A model generated the notes under the pieces. The model had not been told where the DNA came from. It saw only the letters and a list, made by a program, of their open reading frames with translations, and made no database searches. A stretch of 64,000 nt of DNA. Source: Thermoleophilaceae bacterium. GTDB taxonomy: Bacteria; Actinomycetota; Thermoleophilia; Solirubrobacterales; Thermoleophilaceae. Both the position numbers and the translations under genes were made by a program. This document shows positions 8,516 through 16,615 of the stretch, piece after piece; within the stretch, counting starts at the first letter, position 1, and every line of letters begins with the position of its first letter. Location of the stretch: contig JBBDYQ010000009.1 of the NCBI GenBank assembly GCA_040901445.1, positions 120,648 through 184,647 of the forward strand, given 5' to 3'.

Positions 8516-9367
8516 ATGAGCGAGACCGCCCCGGTCTCGGGCCAGCGAAACGACGTCGGCGCGTCTCAGGCGCTCGGCGCGCGCGCCCGAGAGGACCTCG
8601 AGCTTCTGCGCCGCTACCACCGCGGGGGGGACACGGCGGCCCGGGACGAGCTCGTGGAGCGCATGCTGCCCGTGGTGCGCCAGCTCGCGCGCCGCTACCA
8701 GCGCGGCTCCGAGCAGCTCGACGACCTTGTGCAGGTGGGCAGCCTCGGCCTGGTCAAGGCCATCGACCGCTTCGACGTCGACCGCGGCTCGCCGTTCATG
8801 CGCTACGCCGTGCCGACGGTCCTCGGCGAGATCAAGCGCCACTTCCGCGACACGGGGTGGGCCGCGCACGTGCCGCGCGGCATGCAGGAGCGGGTGATGG
8901 AGGTGAAGGGGGCGGTGGAGGCGCTCGGCTCGAAGCTCGGGCGCTCGCCCTCGCCACGCGAGCTGGCGGACGAGCTCTCGCTTCAGCTCGAGGAGGTGCT
9001 CGAGGCGCTGGAGGCCGCCACGGCCTACGCCTCGGTCTCGCTGGACGCGCCGCGCCCCGGCGACGACGGGGAGCGCGAGACCTACGCCGAGTCCATGGGC
9101 GACAAGGACGGCAGCTACGAGCTTGTGGAGGACGCCGCCACCGTGCTGCCCGCGCTCGGCGTGCTGCCCGAGCGCGAGCGGCTGATCGTGCACCTGCGCT
9201 TCGCCGAGGATCTCACCCAGTCGGAGATCGCGGATCGCATAGGCGTCTCCCAGATGCACGTGTCGCGTCTTCTCCGGCGCGCTCTTGCGCGGGTGCGCAC
9301 CGTGGCCACGAGCGAGCGCCGCTCCGGGCGCAAGGGCAAGGGCAAGGGCTCGCGGCACGCCGCATAA
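8516..9367 (+). CDS. RNA polymerase sigma factor, SigB/SigF/SigG family (283 aa)
   Basis: Group-3 alternative sigma factor for general stress. Region 2 is clear (LDDLVQVGSLGLVKAIDRFD, then FMRYAVPTVLGEIKRHFRD), region 3 is around residues 135-185, and region 4 is DLTQSEIADRIGVSQMHVSRLLRRAL. ATG at 8516 follows GGAGG; a longer start exists but lacks a site. Its regulators follow: a SpoIIE phosphatase/kinase, a STAS protein and an RsbW-like anti-sigma, so activity is presumably set by partner switching. A Lys/Gly-rich tail (GRKGKGKG) is unusual. Confidence 0.95.
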   Translation: MSETAPVSGQRNDVGASQALGARAREDLELLRRYHRGGDTAARDELVERMLPVVRQLARRYQRGSEQLDDLVQVGSLGLVKAIDRFDVDRGSPFMRYAVPTVLGEIKRHFRDTGWAAHVPRGMQERVMEVKGAVEALGSKLGRSPSPRELADELSLQLEEVLEALEAATAYASVSLDAPRPGDDGERETYAESMGDKDGSYELVEDAATVLPALGVLPERERLIVHLRFAEDLTQSEIADRIGVSQMHVSRLLRRALARVRTVATSERRSGRKGKGKGSRHAA

Positions 9368-9404
9368 GGCTCTGGCGTCGCACAGACGCGCGCTCTACGC
9401 TCCG

Positions 9405-12371
9405 GTGATCAGGGAACCGGCGACGTCCATCACGGCAGACCCGCGCCGCCGGCGGACGGCGCGAGGATGGGCCGCGCTCGCGATCGGCTCCGAGCTGCTC
9501 TTCGCGTCGCTCGACTACGTGATCGAGGAGGTCGTGCTCGTGGGTGGCGTGGTGGTGGGCCCGCTCATCGCCTCGATCCGCCTGGGGAGCCGCGGCACCG
9601 CGTGGACCGCCGCTGTGGGCCTGTCGCTGGCCACCGCCGTGGCCGCCGTGGAGCCGGGCACCGACGACGTCGAGCAGCGGGTGGTGAGCGTGTCCATCGC
9701 CGTGCTCGGGGCGGCGCTGGCCATACATCTGGCGCGCGTGCGCGAGGAGCGTGAGCGCACGGCCGCATGGCTCGCCGCGCAGCACGCCGTGGCTCGCGTG
9801 GCCGCCGAGGCGGCCACGCTGGACGTCGCGGCCCCGCGGATGCTGCGGGCGATCGGGGAGGCGCTGCGCTGGGACGTCGCGGTGCTGTGGGAGCTCGACG
9901 CCGATGCCGGGGTGCTGCGTGTCGCGACCACGTGGCATGCGCCAGGGCGCGACGTCACCGCCTTCGAGGAGCTGGTGGCCGAGCGGGAGTTCCCGCGCGG
10001 CGAGGGCCTTCCGGGCCAGGCCTGGGCGCTCCGCTCGCCCACGTGGGTCACGGACGTTGCGGAGGACGCCACCTTCACGCGCGCCGCCGTCGCCATCGCG
10101 TCCGGGCTGCGGTCGGGGTTCGCCTTTCCCACGCTGGCCGAGGACGAGGTGCTGGGCGTCATCGAGGTGTACACGTCCGAGAGCCGCATGCCGGACGTCG
10201 AGCTGTTCGAGGTGATGGCCACCTTCGGCACGCAGATCGGTCAGTTCATCGAGTCCAAGCGGGCCCAGCGGGCGATGCAGGCGAGCTCGGCGGCGCTGCG
10301 GCGCTCGCGCGACGAGCTCGAGGCCACGCTCGGCGGCCTCGCCGACGGCGTCACGGTGCAGGACGCGACGGGCCGGCTCGTGTACGCGAACCAGGCCGCC
10401 GCGGACACGATCGGGTTCCCCACGCCGGCGGAGCTCGTCGCTGCTGCGCCCGCGGAGGTCATGGCGCGCTTCGACGTGTTCGACGAGCACGGCGGTCCGC
10501 TGGGGGTGGAGCGCCTGCCCGGCCGCCAGGCGCTCGCGGGTCAGGAGCCCGACCCGGTGGTCGTCCGCTTCCGCGTGCGCGCCACGGGGGCCGAGAGCTG
10601 GTCGATCGTGAAGGCCACGGCAGTCCGTGACGCGGACGGCGCGGTGGTGCGCGCGGTGAACATCTTCGAGGACATCAGCGAGCAGAAGCGCACCGAGATC
10701 GGGCAGCGCTTCCTCGCCGAGGCCGGGCGCGCGATCGGCGCCTCGCTCGACTACGCCACCACGTTGCGGAGCGTGGCGCAGGTGGCCGTCCCGTCCTTCG
10801 CCGACTGGTGCGCGGTGGACGTGCTGGACGACGACGGCTCGCTGCAGCGGGTGGCCGTCGCGCACGTGGACCCCGCGAAGCTCGACCTCGCCCAGGACCT
10901 CAGCGAGCGCTACCCGCCGGACCCCCACGCGTCCGCCGGAGTGCCCGAGGTCATCCGGACAGGGAACGCCGAGCTGCACTCGCGGATCCCGGACGAGCTC
11001 CTCGTGCAGGCCGCGCAGGGCGCGGAGCACCTCGAGCTGATCCGCGCGGTGGGTCTCCACTCGGCGATGATCGTCCCGCTGCCCGCGTGGCGCGGCGCCC
11101 TTGGCGCGATCACGTTCGTGAACTCCGAGACGCAGCGCGCCTTCGACGAGCACGACCTGGAGCTGGCGGCCGAGGTGGGGCGCCGTGCCGCCACGGCGAT
11201 GGAGAACGCGCGGCTCTACGGGGAGCGCGCCTACATCGCGCGCACGCTGCAGCACAGCCTGCTGCCGCCCCATCTGCCGGACATCGCCGGGCTCGAGGTG
11301 GCCGCCCGCTACCGCGCGGCGGGGGAGGGCAACGAGGTGGGTGGCGACTTCTACGACCTCTTCGACACCGGAGACGCGCGCTGGGCGGTCGTGATCGGCG
11401 ACGTCTGCGGCAAGGGGGCGGACGCCGCCGCCACCACCGCGCTCGCCCGCTACACGCTGCGCGCCGCGGCCATGCGCGAGCGCCGGCCGGGCCGCGTGCT
11501 CGAGCAGCTCAACGAAGCGCTGCTGCGCCAGCGCGACGACCGCCAGTTCTGCACCGTCGCCTACGCGAGCGTCGACGTGGGGGCGCACGGCGCCGAGCTC
11601 ACCGTGGCATGCGGCGGCCATCCCGCCCCGGTGGTGGTCCGCCGCGACGGCGGGGTGGAGATCACCCCCTGTGGCGGCACGCTGCTCGGCGTGGTGGGCG
11701 ACCCGGAGCTGGCGGAGGCCGCGGTGGGCCTGTCGCCGGGCGATGCGATCGTGCTCTACACAGACGGCGTCACGGAGGCGCGCACGCCGGACGGCCTCTT
11801 CGGGACCGACCGCCTGGTCACCGTGGCCGGCGGCGCCGCGGGCCGCTCCGCCACGGAGATCGCGCGCCGCATCGAGGAGGCAGCGGCATCCGGCGAGCTC
11901 CGGGACGACCTCGCCATCGTGGTGCTGCGGGTGCCCGACTCCCACAACGGGCGCCGCCCCGTTCCGGCCACGGCGGCGCTGCCCCGGTCGGGCGAGCTCT
12001 TCGATCTCCGCCTGCCGGCAACGGCCGAGGCCATCCGCTCCGCCCGCCACGCGGTGGACCGGCTCGCGGCCGGGCTGGGGCCCGAGCGCCTGGACGACCT
12101 GCGCCTGCTGGTGAGCGAGCTCGTGACCAACGGCCTGCGCCACGGCTCGCCCGACGCCGGGGACTGGATCGGCCTGCGGGTGCACCGCGAGCGCGAGCTG
12201 CTGCGCGTTGAGGTGTCGGATCCCGGACCCGGCTTCGACGCCGCCCTGCGCGAGGCGGAGCCCGACGCCACAGGCGGCTGGGGTCTCTACCTCGTGGATC
12301 GCCTCGCGGCCCGCTGGGGCGTGGACCGGGACGGACGCACGACGGTCTGGTTCGACATCCCCCTGGGCTGA
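9405..12371 (+). CDS. Membrane sensor: GAF-PAS-GAF-SpoIIE phosphatase fused to RsbW-like kinase (988 aa)
   Basis: Signal-input protein for stress-sigma control. Order: hydrophobic N-terminus with three to four membrane segments (about 18-110), GAF (about 140-280), PAS (about 300-420, GRLVYANQAA), GAF (about 455-600), PP2C-type SpoIIE phosphatase (about 614-840; GGDFYDLFD, GDVCGKG, LYTDGVTEAR), and a histidine-kinase-like ATPase (about 861-988; ELVTNGLRHG N-box, DPGPGFD, GGWGLYLVDRLA). Phosphatase would dephosphorylate a STAS protein and the kinase-like domain could bind or phosphorylate the same protein, so one chain holds opposing activities. GTG at 9405 was chosen over a TTG inside the sigma gene. 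Confidence 0.92.
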   Translation: MIREPATSITADPRRRRTARGWAALAIGSELLFASLDYVIEEVVLVGGVVVGPLIASIRLGSRGTAWTAAVGLSLATAVAAVEPGTDDVEQRVVSVSIAVLGAALAIHLARVREERERTAAWLAAQHAVARVAAEAATLDVAAPRMLRAIGEALRWDVAVLWELDADAGVLRVATTWHAPGRDVTAFEELVAEREFPRGEGLPGQAWALRSPTWVTDVAEDATFTRAAVAIASGLRSGFAFPTLAEDEVLGVIEVYTSESRMPDVELFEVMATFGTQIGQFIESKRAQRAMQASSAALRRSRDELEATLGGLADGVTVQDATGRLVYANQAAADTIGFPTPAELVAAAPAEVMARFDVFDEHGGPLGVERLPGRQALAGQEPDPVVVRFRVRATGAESWSIVKATAVRDADGAVVRAVNIFEDISEQKRTEIGQRFLAEAGRAIGASLDYATTLRSVAQVAVPSFADWCAVDVLDDDGSLQRVAVAHVDPAKLDLAQDLSERYPPDPHASAGVPEVIRTGNAELHSRIPDELLVQAAQGAEHLELIRAVGLHSAMIVPLPAWRGALGAITFVNSETQRAFDEHDLELAAEVGRRAATAMENARLYGERAYIARTLQHSLLPPHLPDIAGLEVAARYRAAGEGNEVGGDFYDLFDTGDARWAVVIGDVCGKGADAAATTALARYTLRAAAMRERRPGRVLEQLNEALLRQRDDRQFCTVAYASVDVGAHGAELTVACGGHPAPVVVRRDGGVEITPCGGTLLGVVGDPELAEAAVGLSPGDAIVLYTDGVTEARTPDGLFGTDRLVTVAGGAAGRSATEIARRIEEAAASGELRDDLAIVVLRVPDSHNGRRPVPATAALPRSGELFDLRLPATAEAIRSARHAVDRLAAGLGPERLDDLRLLVSELVTNGLRHGSPDAGDWIGLRVHRERELLRVEVSDPGPGFDAALREAEPDATGGWGLYLVDRLAARWGVDRDGRTTVWFDIPLG

Positions 12372-12383
12372 GCGCCCGCGCCG

Positions 12384-12440
12384 GAGAGCCAAGCAGGGCA
12401 AGGACGCGTGCTCCGCACGCGAGCGACCGAGGACGCCGCC
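12384..12440. repeat. Dispersed GC-rich repeat, reverse-oriented copy
   Basis: Read on the minus strand this shares 26 identical consecutive bases with each tandem unit at 42461-42608 and a diverged copy at 46064-46138. It contains GTGCG/CGCAC self-complementarity and lies between convergent stop codons (12371 and 12453), so it may also act as a terminator. Confidence 0.65.
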
Positions 12441-12452
12441 ATGCGCCGGCTA

Positions 12453-12782
12453 TTACGGCGCGGGCGGCGCGTCCGCCATGTCGAGGCGGGTGTCGAGGCC
12501 GACGATCTGGAACACCCGCTGCACGGGCTCGGGACCGCGGACGATCAGGAAGCGGGTGCCGCCCGCGCGGGCGGCCTCGTCGGCCCTGACGATCAGGCGC
12601 AGGCCGGTGGAGTCCATGAACTCGAGCTCGCGCAGGTCGAGCACGAGCATCTCGGGCGACTGCGCCTGCAGCGAGGTGAGCTCGTCCTCCACGCGCCGCG
12701 CACTCGAGATGTCGAGCTCCCCGCTGAGCGCGATCCTGGCCCGGCCATTGGCCGCCTCGATGTCGATGTTCAGAAGACTCAC
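12453..12782 (-). CDS. STAS-domain anti-anti-sigma factor (109 aa)
   Basis: RsbV/SpoIIAA-type antagonist. One STAS domain with the phospho-acceptor Ser58 in EFMDSTGLRL. Unphosphorylated, it would bind the anti-sigma kinase and free the sigma factor; the SpoIIE domain at 9405 is the likely phosphatase. GTG at 12782 starts the domain naturally (VSLLNIDIEA); TAGGCT lies 14 bases upstream. It converges on the 9405 gene and is downstream of the RsbW-like gene, with 46 bases between them. Confidence 0.9.
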   Translation of the reverse strand: MSLLNIDIEAANGRARIALSGELDISSARRVEDELTSLQAQSPEMLVLDLRELEFMDSTGLRLIVRADEAARAGGTRFLIVRGPEPVQRVFQIVGLDTRLDMADAPPAP

Positions 12783-12828
12783 GCTGCTGTTCGCACAGCC
12801 TACCCGCCTCGAATGGCGGAACGCGGGC

Positions 12829-13671
12829 TCAACGGCGGCGGGCGAGCCGCACCACCAGGTACTCGTCCGACTGGTCGCCGGCGGTGTCGGCGTCGACCCC
12901 GTCCGCCAGGTGCTCGAGCACCGGGCCATAGGCGGGCATGCGGCTGGCCTCCAGCAGCGCCGCCGCGCCCCCTTCGACGAGGGGCCCGACCCGCATCACC
13001 ACGTCGCTGCCCGCGTCCTCGATGCAGACACGGACCACTCCGTCGCTCGAGTGGCCGGGCGTGTGGGCTGCGAGGGTCTCCGCCACCAGCACGGCGTCGG
13101 AGAGGCGGTCCATGGAGAAGCCGGCGTGGGCGGCCATCATCGCGATCACGCGGCGCAGCACCGGCGAGTGCACGGCGTCGAGCGGCTCTTCGGGCGTGTC
13201 GCGCGCGTGCCGGAAGCGCATCCGGACCTCCGTGCCGCCGCCGTTCACGCTGCCGAGCGCCAGCTCGTCGGTGACCGCTTCGATCAGCGACAGGCCGTAG
13301 CCGTCCTGCTCGTCCTCGAGGACCGTCTCGGGCGGCGGGCCCTGGCCGTGGTCGCGCACGACCACGAGCACCTCCTCGCCCTCGCCCGTCTCGACGTCAA
13401 CCTCCATCCAGCCCGCATCGCCGTTGGGGTAGGCGTGCACCACGGCGTTGGTGCACGCCTCGGTGGCGGCCAGCTTGAGGTCCTCGCAGGCGTGCTCGTC
13501 GAGATGGAGCACGTTGCCCATCCCGGTGACGAACTGGCGGACCACGGCCACGCCGGCCTCCCGGGCGGGGAGGCGGATGGACGCCCCGGCCTGGTCGGCG
13601 CCGAGATCGAGCTCGACGGTGCCGACCGGCTCGTCAGCCCCCGCTCCTGCTGATCGGTGTCCTTCGTCCAT
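12829..13671 (-). CDS. RsbW-like anti-sigma factor with a second degenerate domain (280 aa)
   Basis: Serine-kinase anti-sigma factor. Residues about 30-155 form the HATPase fold: N-box EDLKLAATEACTNAVVHAY, G1 VVRDHGQG, and GYGLSLIEAVTDEL before GGTEVRM. Residues about 165-278 look like a second, eroded copy (RLSDAVLVAETLAAH in the N-box position) without the ATP motifs. Known RsbW proteins are about 150 residues, so the extra domain is unusual and may mediate dimerisation or sigma binding. ATG at 13671 follows AGGAG at 11 bases. A GTTT-N16-AGGTAG box upstream suggests feedback by the sigma factor. Confidence 0.85.
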   Translation of the reverse strand: MDEGHRSAGAGADEPVGTVELDLGADQAGASIRLPAREAGVAVVRQFVTGMGNVLHLDEHACEDLKLAATEACTNAVVHAYPNGDAGWMEVDVETGEGEEVLVVVRDHGQGPPPETVLEDEQDGYGLSLIEAVTDELALGSVNGGGTEVRMRFRHARDTPEEPLDAVHSPVLRRVIAMMAAHAGFSMDRLSDAVLVAETLAAHTPGHSSDGVVRVCIEDAGSDVVMRVGPLVEGGAAALLEASRMPAYGPVLEHLADGVDADTAGDQSDEYLVVRLARRR

Positions 13672-13685
13672 GTGACGAGATGCTC

Positions 13686-13711
13686 CTACCTGCGCAGGCG
13701 GAAGCCGAAAC
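13686..13711 (-). promoter_or_regulatory. Candidate SigB/SigF-type promoter, GTTT-N16-AGGTAG
   Basis: On the minus strand, GTTT is at 13708-13711 and AGGTAG at 13686-13691 with 16 bases between, 14 bases before the ATG of the RsbW-like gene. The -10 matches GGGTAT at four of six positions. Confidence 0.4.
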
Positions 13712-13721
13712 TCGTTCCGGC

Positions 13722-13727
13722 TAGGGT
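13722..13727 (+). promoter_or_regulatory. TAGGGT -10 box, leaderless start of the amine oxidase gene
   Basis: TAGGGT ends six bases before the ATG at 13734; no Shine-Dalgarno is present. Confidence 0.5.
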
Positions 13728-13733
13728 CCGGGC

Positions 13734-15101
13734 ATGAAAGGCCGGGACGCGCCGGAGGTTGACGTCGCGATCGTGGGCGCCGGGCTGGCCGGGCTGGCCG
13801 CCGCCCGGGCCCTCGCGGCCGCCGGGGCCTCGTTCATGGTGCTGGAGGCGCGCGACCGCGTGGGCGGCCGCACCCTCAACGAGCCGATCGGCGACGGCAA
13901 GGTGGTGGAGGTGGGGGGACAGTGGATCGGCCCCACTCAGCACCGCCTGGCCGCGCTCGCGCGCGAGCTGGACGTGGAGACCTTCCCCACGTACGGCCGC
14001 GGCGAGAACCTCATCGAGTGGCGCGGCGGCTTGCGGCGCTACCGGGGCACCCTCCCCAAGCTCGGGCCGCACGTGCTGGCGGACGTCGCCCAGGCCCAGG
14101 CGCGCCTGGACCGCATGGCCCGCACCGTGCCGCCGGAGGCGCCATGGAGCGCGCCGAAGGCCGGGCGCTGGGACGGGCAGACGTTCGCCACCTGGCTGGC
14201 CCGCAACGTGGCCACCCCGGCCGCGCGCGGGCTGCTGCGGCTGGTGATCGAGGCGGTCTGGGCCGTGGAGCCCGAGGACGTGTCGCTGCTGCACGTGCTC
14301 TTCTACATCCGCTCGGCCGGCGATTTCGACGCCCTGCTGGACACCGAGGGCGGCGCCCAGCAGGACCGCTTCGTTGGGGGCTCCCAGCTCGTCTCGCTGC
14401 GTATGGCCGAGGCGCTCGGCGACGCCGTGGCGCTGGAGGCGCCGGTCCGCCGCATCCGCCACGGCCACTGGGGCGTGGAGCTGGAGTCAGATGCGATGAC
14501 CGTCCGCGCCCGGCGTGCGATCCTGGCCATGCCGCCCGTGCTCACCGCCCGCGTCGCCTACGACCCGCCGCTGGCCGGCTACCGCGACGGAATGACCCAG
14601 CGCATGCCCCAGGGGGCGGTGATCAAGTGCATGGCGGTCTACGACGAGCCGTTCTGGCGCGCCGACGGCCTCAGTGGCCAGGGCCTGAGCGACACCGGCC
14701 CCGCGAAGCTCACCTACGACAACTCTCCGCCGGACGGCTCGCCGGGCGTGCTGCTCGGCTTCCTGGAAGGGCGCCAGGCGCGCGAGCTCGGGAGGCTGCC
14801 CGTGGAGGAGCGGCGCGAGCGCGTGCTCACCGGCTTCGCCCGACTCTTCGGGCCGCGCGCCGCCCGGCCGGAGCGCTGGATCGAGCGCAGCTGGGCCGAT
14901 GAGGAGTGGACGCGCGGCTGCTACGGCTGCTCGTTCACCACCGGCGGCTGGACCGGGTACGGCCGCGCGCTGCGGGAGCCGATCGGGCCGCTGCACTGGG
15001 CCGGCGCGGAGACGGCGGTGACCTGGAACGGCTACATGGACGGCGCGCTCGAGTCGGGCGAGCGCGCGGCGCGGGAGACGCTCGAAGCGCTCCCGGCGTG
15101 A
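13734..15101 (+). CDS. FAD-dependent amine oxidase (monoamine oxidase family, 455 aa)
   Basis: Flavin-dependent oxidation of an amine. N-terminal FAD site VDVAIVGAGLAGLAAARAL, the following GGRT motif (DRVGGRT), and a C-terminal FAD-binding segment GPLHWAGAETAVTWNGYMDGA with the conserved Gly/Glu pattern. The aromatic cage region ERSWADEEWTRGCYGC is also family-typical. Length is normal. The next gene starts in its stop codon (GTGA), so the two are translationally coupled. Putrescine or monoamine substrates are plausible but not shown. Confidence 0.92.
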   Translation: MKGRDAPEVDVAIVGAGLAGLAAARALAAAGASFMVLEARDRVGGRTLNEPIGDGKVVEVGGQWIGPTQHRLAALARELDVETFPTYGRGENLIEWRGGLRRYRGTLPKLGPHVLADVAQAQARLDRMARTVPPEAPWSAPKAGRWDGQTFATWLARNVATPAARGLLRLVIEAVWAVEPEDVSLLHVLFYIRSAGDFDALLDTEGGAQQDRFVGGSQLVSLRMAEALGDAVALEAPVRRIRHGHWGVELESDAMTVRARRAILAMPPVLTARVAYDPPLAGYRDGMTQRMPQGAVIKCMAVYDEPFWRADGLSGQGLSDTGPAKLTYDNSPPDGSPGVLLGFLEGRQARELGRLPVEERRERVLTGFARLFGPRAARPERWIERSWADEEWTRGCYGCSFTTGGWTGYGRALREPIGPLHWAGAETAVTWNGYMDGALESGERAARETLEALPA

Positions 15102-16033
15102 CCCCGGCCGTGCGAGACGAGCTGGCCGAGGCGCTGGCCGAGCACGGTGGCGCCGCCGCTCCCCGGGCGGCACACGCGCAGCTGTTGAGGCTGCTGGCCG
15201 AGCGCCTCGCCCGCGACGCGTTGGAGCTCCGGGCCACCCGGTCCGGCTACGGGCTGCCGGTGACGGTCGGGCTGGCCGCGGCCCGCGGCTCCCTGCTGGC
15301 GGCTGCACCCGTGCCCGCCGCGCTGCGGGCCGACCCCGCGGTGGCCGGCGACCGGGCCCGGCAGCTCGTGTCGGCCCTCGCCGCCGCGCTGGTGGCGGGA
15401 ACTGAGCCGTCGCTCGAGCCGGCGATCCTCGCCGGGTCCTTCGCGGACGAGTGGCTGCTGCTGGCGGCTCCCGGCCGCCACCCCGACCCCGAGCTCGCGG
15501 GCGTGCGCTACGAGGAGCTGATCGAAGGGGTCGACCGGCTGCGCTCGGCAGCCGCCGTCCTGCCGGGGCACGTGCTCGAGGGCGGGCGCGATCCGCGGCC
15601 GCCGATCGGCGCCTGGCATCCGCTGCGGGTGGCGGAGGTGGTTGCCCGGCTCGACGGGGACCCCGTGGACCCGGAATCGGTGGAGGCCCTGGGGGAGGCC
15701 GTGGTGGCGCGCATCGGCGCCCGCGCCGGGGCGTCGCGCCCCCACGACGACCCGCTGCCCGAGCGGCGCGTGGCCCGCCGGATCCTCCAGACCCTCGCCG
15801 GCAAGGGCAAGTGGGGCGGCTACCACAGCGAGTTCGTGCACGTGGCGCGTGGGTTCGAGGGCAACGAGCGCCGGCTGGCGCTCGAGCTCGGCGAGCGGCT
15901 GGTGAGGGCCGGGCTGCTGGTGGAGAAGCGCAGCGTGGGCCAGCGCCACGTCTTCCTCAACCCCCGCCGCGCCCAGGAGATCTACGCGCTCGTGGACGAG
16001 GGCGCCGTCCCGCCGGGCCTGGACCTGTCCTGA
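15098..16033 (+). CDS. Conserved-looking hypothetical protein coupled to the amine oxidase (311 aa)
   Basis: Family not recognised. No signal peptide or membrane helix. The N-terminal 180 residues are Ala/Leu/Arg-rich helices; the last 75 residues are ordered (GKWGGYHSEFVHVARGFEGN, then GERLVRAGLLVEKRSVGQRH) and resemble a winged-helix fold ending in a beta hairpin. GTG at 15098 overlaps the amine oxidase stop by four bases, fixing the start. A regulatory or partner role next to the oxidase is inferred only from coupling. Confidence 0.75.
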   Translation: MTPAVRDELAEALAEHGGAAAPRAAHAQLLRLLAERLARDALELRATRSGYGLPVTVGLAAARGSLLAAAPVPAALRADPAVAGDRARQLVSALAAALVAGTEPSLEPAILAGSFADEWLLLAAPGRHPDPELAGVRYEELIEGVDRLRSAAAVLPGHVLEGGRDPRPPIGAWHPLRVAEVVARLDGDPVDPESVEALGEAVVARIGARAGASRPHDDPLPERRVARRILQTLAGKGKWGGYHSEFVHVARGFEGNERRLALELGERLVRAGLLVEKRSVGQRHVFLNPRRAQEIYALVDEGAVPPGLDLS

Positions 16034-16035
16034 GG

Positions 16036-16061
16036 GTTTCCCCGATTCCCGGCACGGGCAG
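16036..16061 (+). promoter_or_regulatory. Candidate SigB/SigF-type promoter before csbD, GTTT-N16-GGGCAG
   Basis: GTTT at 16036-16039 and GGGCAG at 16056-16061 with 16 bases between. csbD is a classic SigB-dependent gene in Bacillus. The predicted transcript would start in the first arm of the hairpin at 16064. Confidence 0.5.
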
Positions 16062-16063
16062 AG

Positions 16064-16137
16064 GGTGGTGTCAGGTCATGCGCTGCACCGGGAGCCTTCG
16101 GCTCGAGTTCCGTTGCAGCGCATGACCGGACACCACC
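16064..16137. repeat. Long inverted repeat in the csbD leader, GTCAGGTCATGC family
   Basis: Arms of 24 bases (16064-16087 and 16114-16137) match except at one position and enclose a second small hairpin GAGCC-TTC-GGCTC. The core GTCAGGTC-N-TGC recurs in the hairpin at 51141-51203. It resembles REP-type palindromes spread by small transposases; none is encoded here. Confidence 0.7.
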
Positions 16138-16157
16138 GACGAACGAAGGAGGGCCCA

Positions 16158-16346
16158 ATGGGTCTGCTCGACAAGATCACAGGACGCGCGAAGAAGGCCG
16201 CCGGAGACCTGGCCGACGATCCCAGCCTGCGGCGCGAGGGCCGTCAGGAGGAGCGCAAGGGCGAGGCCAAGGACGATCTGGCACGGGCCCAGGAGCGCGT
16301 CGAGGACAAGGCGCAGGACGTGGGCGACATGGAGCGCAAGACGTGA
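16158..16346 (+). CDS. CsbD-family general stress protein (62 aa)
   Basis: Small, highly charged, soluble protein with the CsbD signature (GLLDKITGRAKKAAGDL and later DLARAQERVEDKAQD). CsbD proteins accumulate under general stress; their biochemical role is unknown. ATG at 16158 follows AAGGAGGG. It is coupled by GTGA to a tiny acidic gene and preceded by a SigB-like box and a large hairpin. Confidence 0.88.
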   Translation: MGLLDKITGRAKKAAGDLADDPSLRREGRQEERKGEAKDDLARAQERVEDKAQDVGDMERKT

Positions 16347-16510
16347 CCGAGGAGCCCGAGCGCGGGCGCGAGTCCGACCAGCTCCCGGAGGAGGCGCCGC
16401 CGGAGCAGATCGTCGAGGATACCCCGGAGGAGGGGCGCGACGAGGCGCGTGAGAGCCCCGGCGGCGCCGGCGACGAGGGGCGCGCCACCGGCCACCCGGA
16501 TGACGCATAG
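16343..16510 (+). CDS. Very small acidic protein (55 aa)
   Basis: GTG at 16343 overlaps the csbD stop (GTGA) and the frame runs to TAG at 16508-16510. The peptide is about 30% Asp/Glu with Pro, Gly and Arg, no hydrophobic stretch, and is probably disordered (TEEPERGRESDQLPEEAPPE). Coupling to csbD is the main evidence that it is real. Confidence 0.5.
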   Translation: MTEEPERGRESDQLPEEAPPEQIVEDTPEEGRDEARESPGGAGDEGRATGHPDDA

Positions 16511-16578
16511 CGGCGGTTTACGTCCCTCACCTGCCCGCCTTCTGCGAGGCGATCGTCGAGGAGTTCTCCGCAGCGCTG

Positions 16579-16605
16579 GTTTCGTGACGATTGCGACGCG
16601 GGTAC
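16579..16605 (+). promoter_or_regulatory. Possible SigB/SigF-type promoter for the sugar importer, GTTT-N17-GGGTAC
   Basis: GTTT at 16579-16582 and GGGTAC at 16600-16605 with 17 bases between, ten bases before the first ATG of the binding-protein gene. The spacer is at the long end for this sigma class. Confidence 0.35.
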
Positions 16606-16615
16606 GTCCCCCTTC

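Noticed and set aside
9213..12401. A 1062-codon open frame antisense to the sensor phosphatase
   Set aside because: Composition is His/Arg/Ala-rich shadow coding caused by high GC; the plus strand carries clear GAF, SpoIIE and HATPase motifs.
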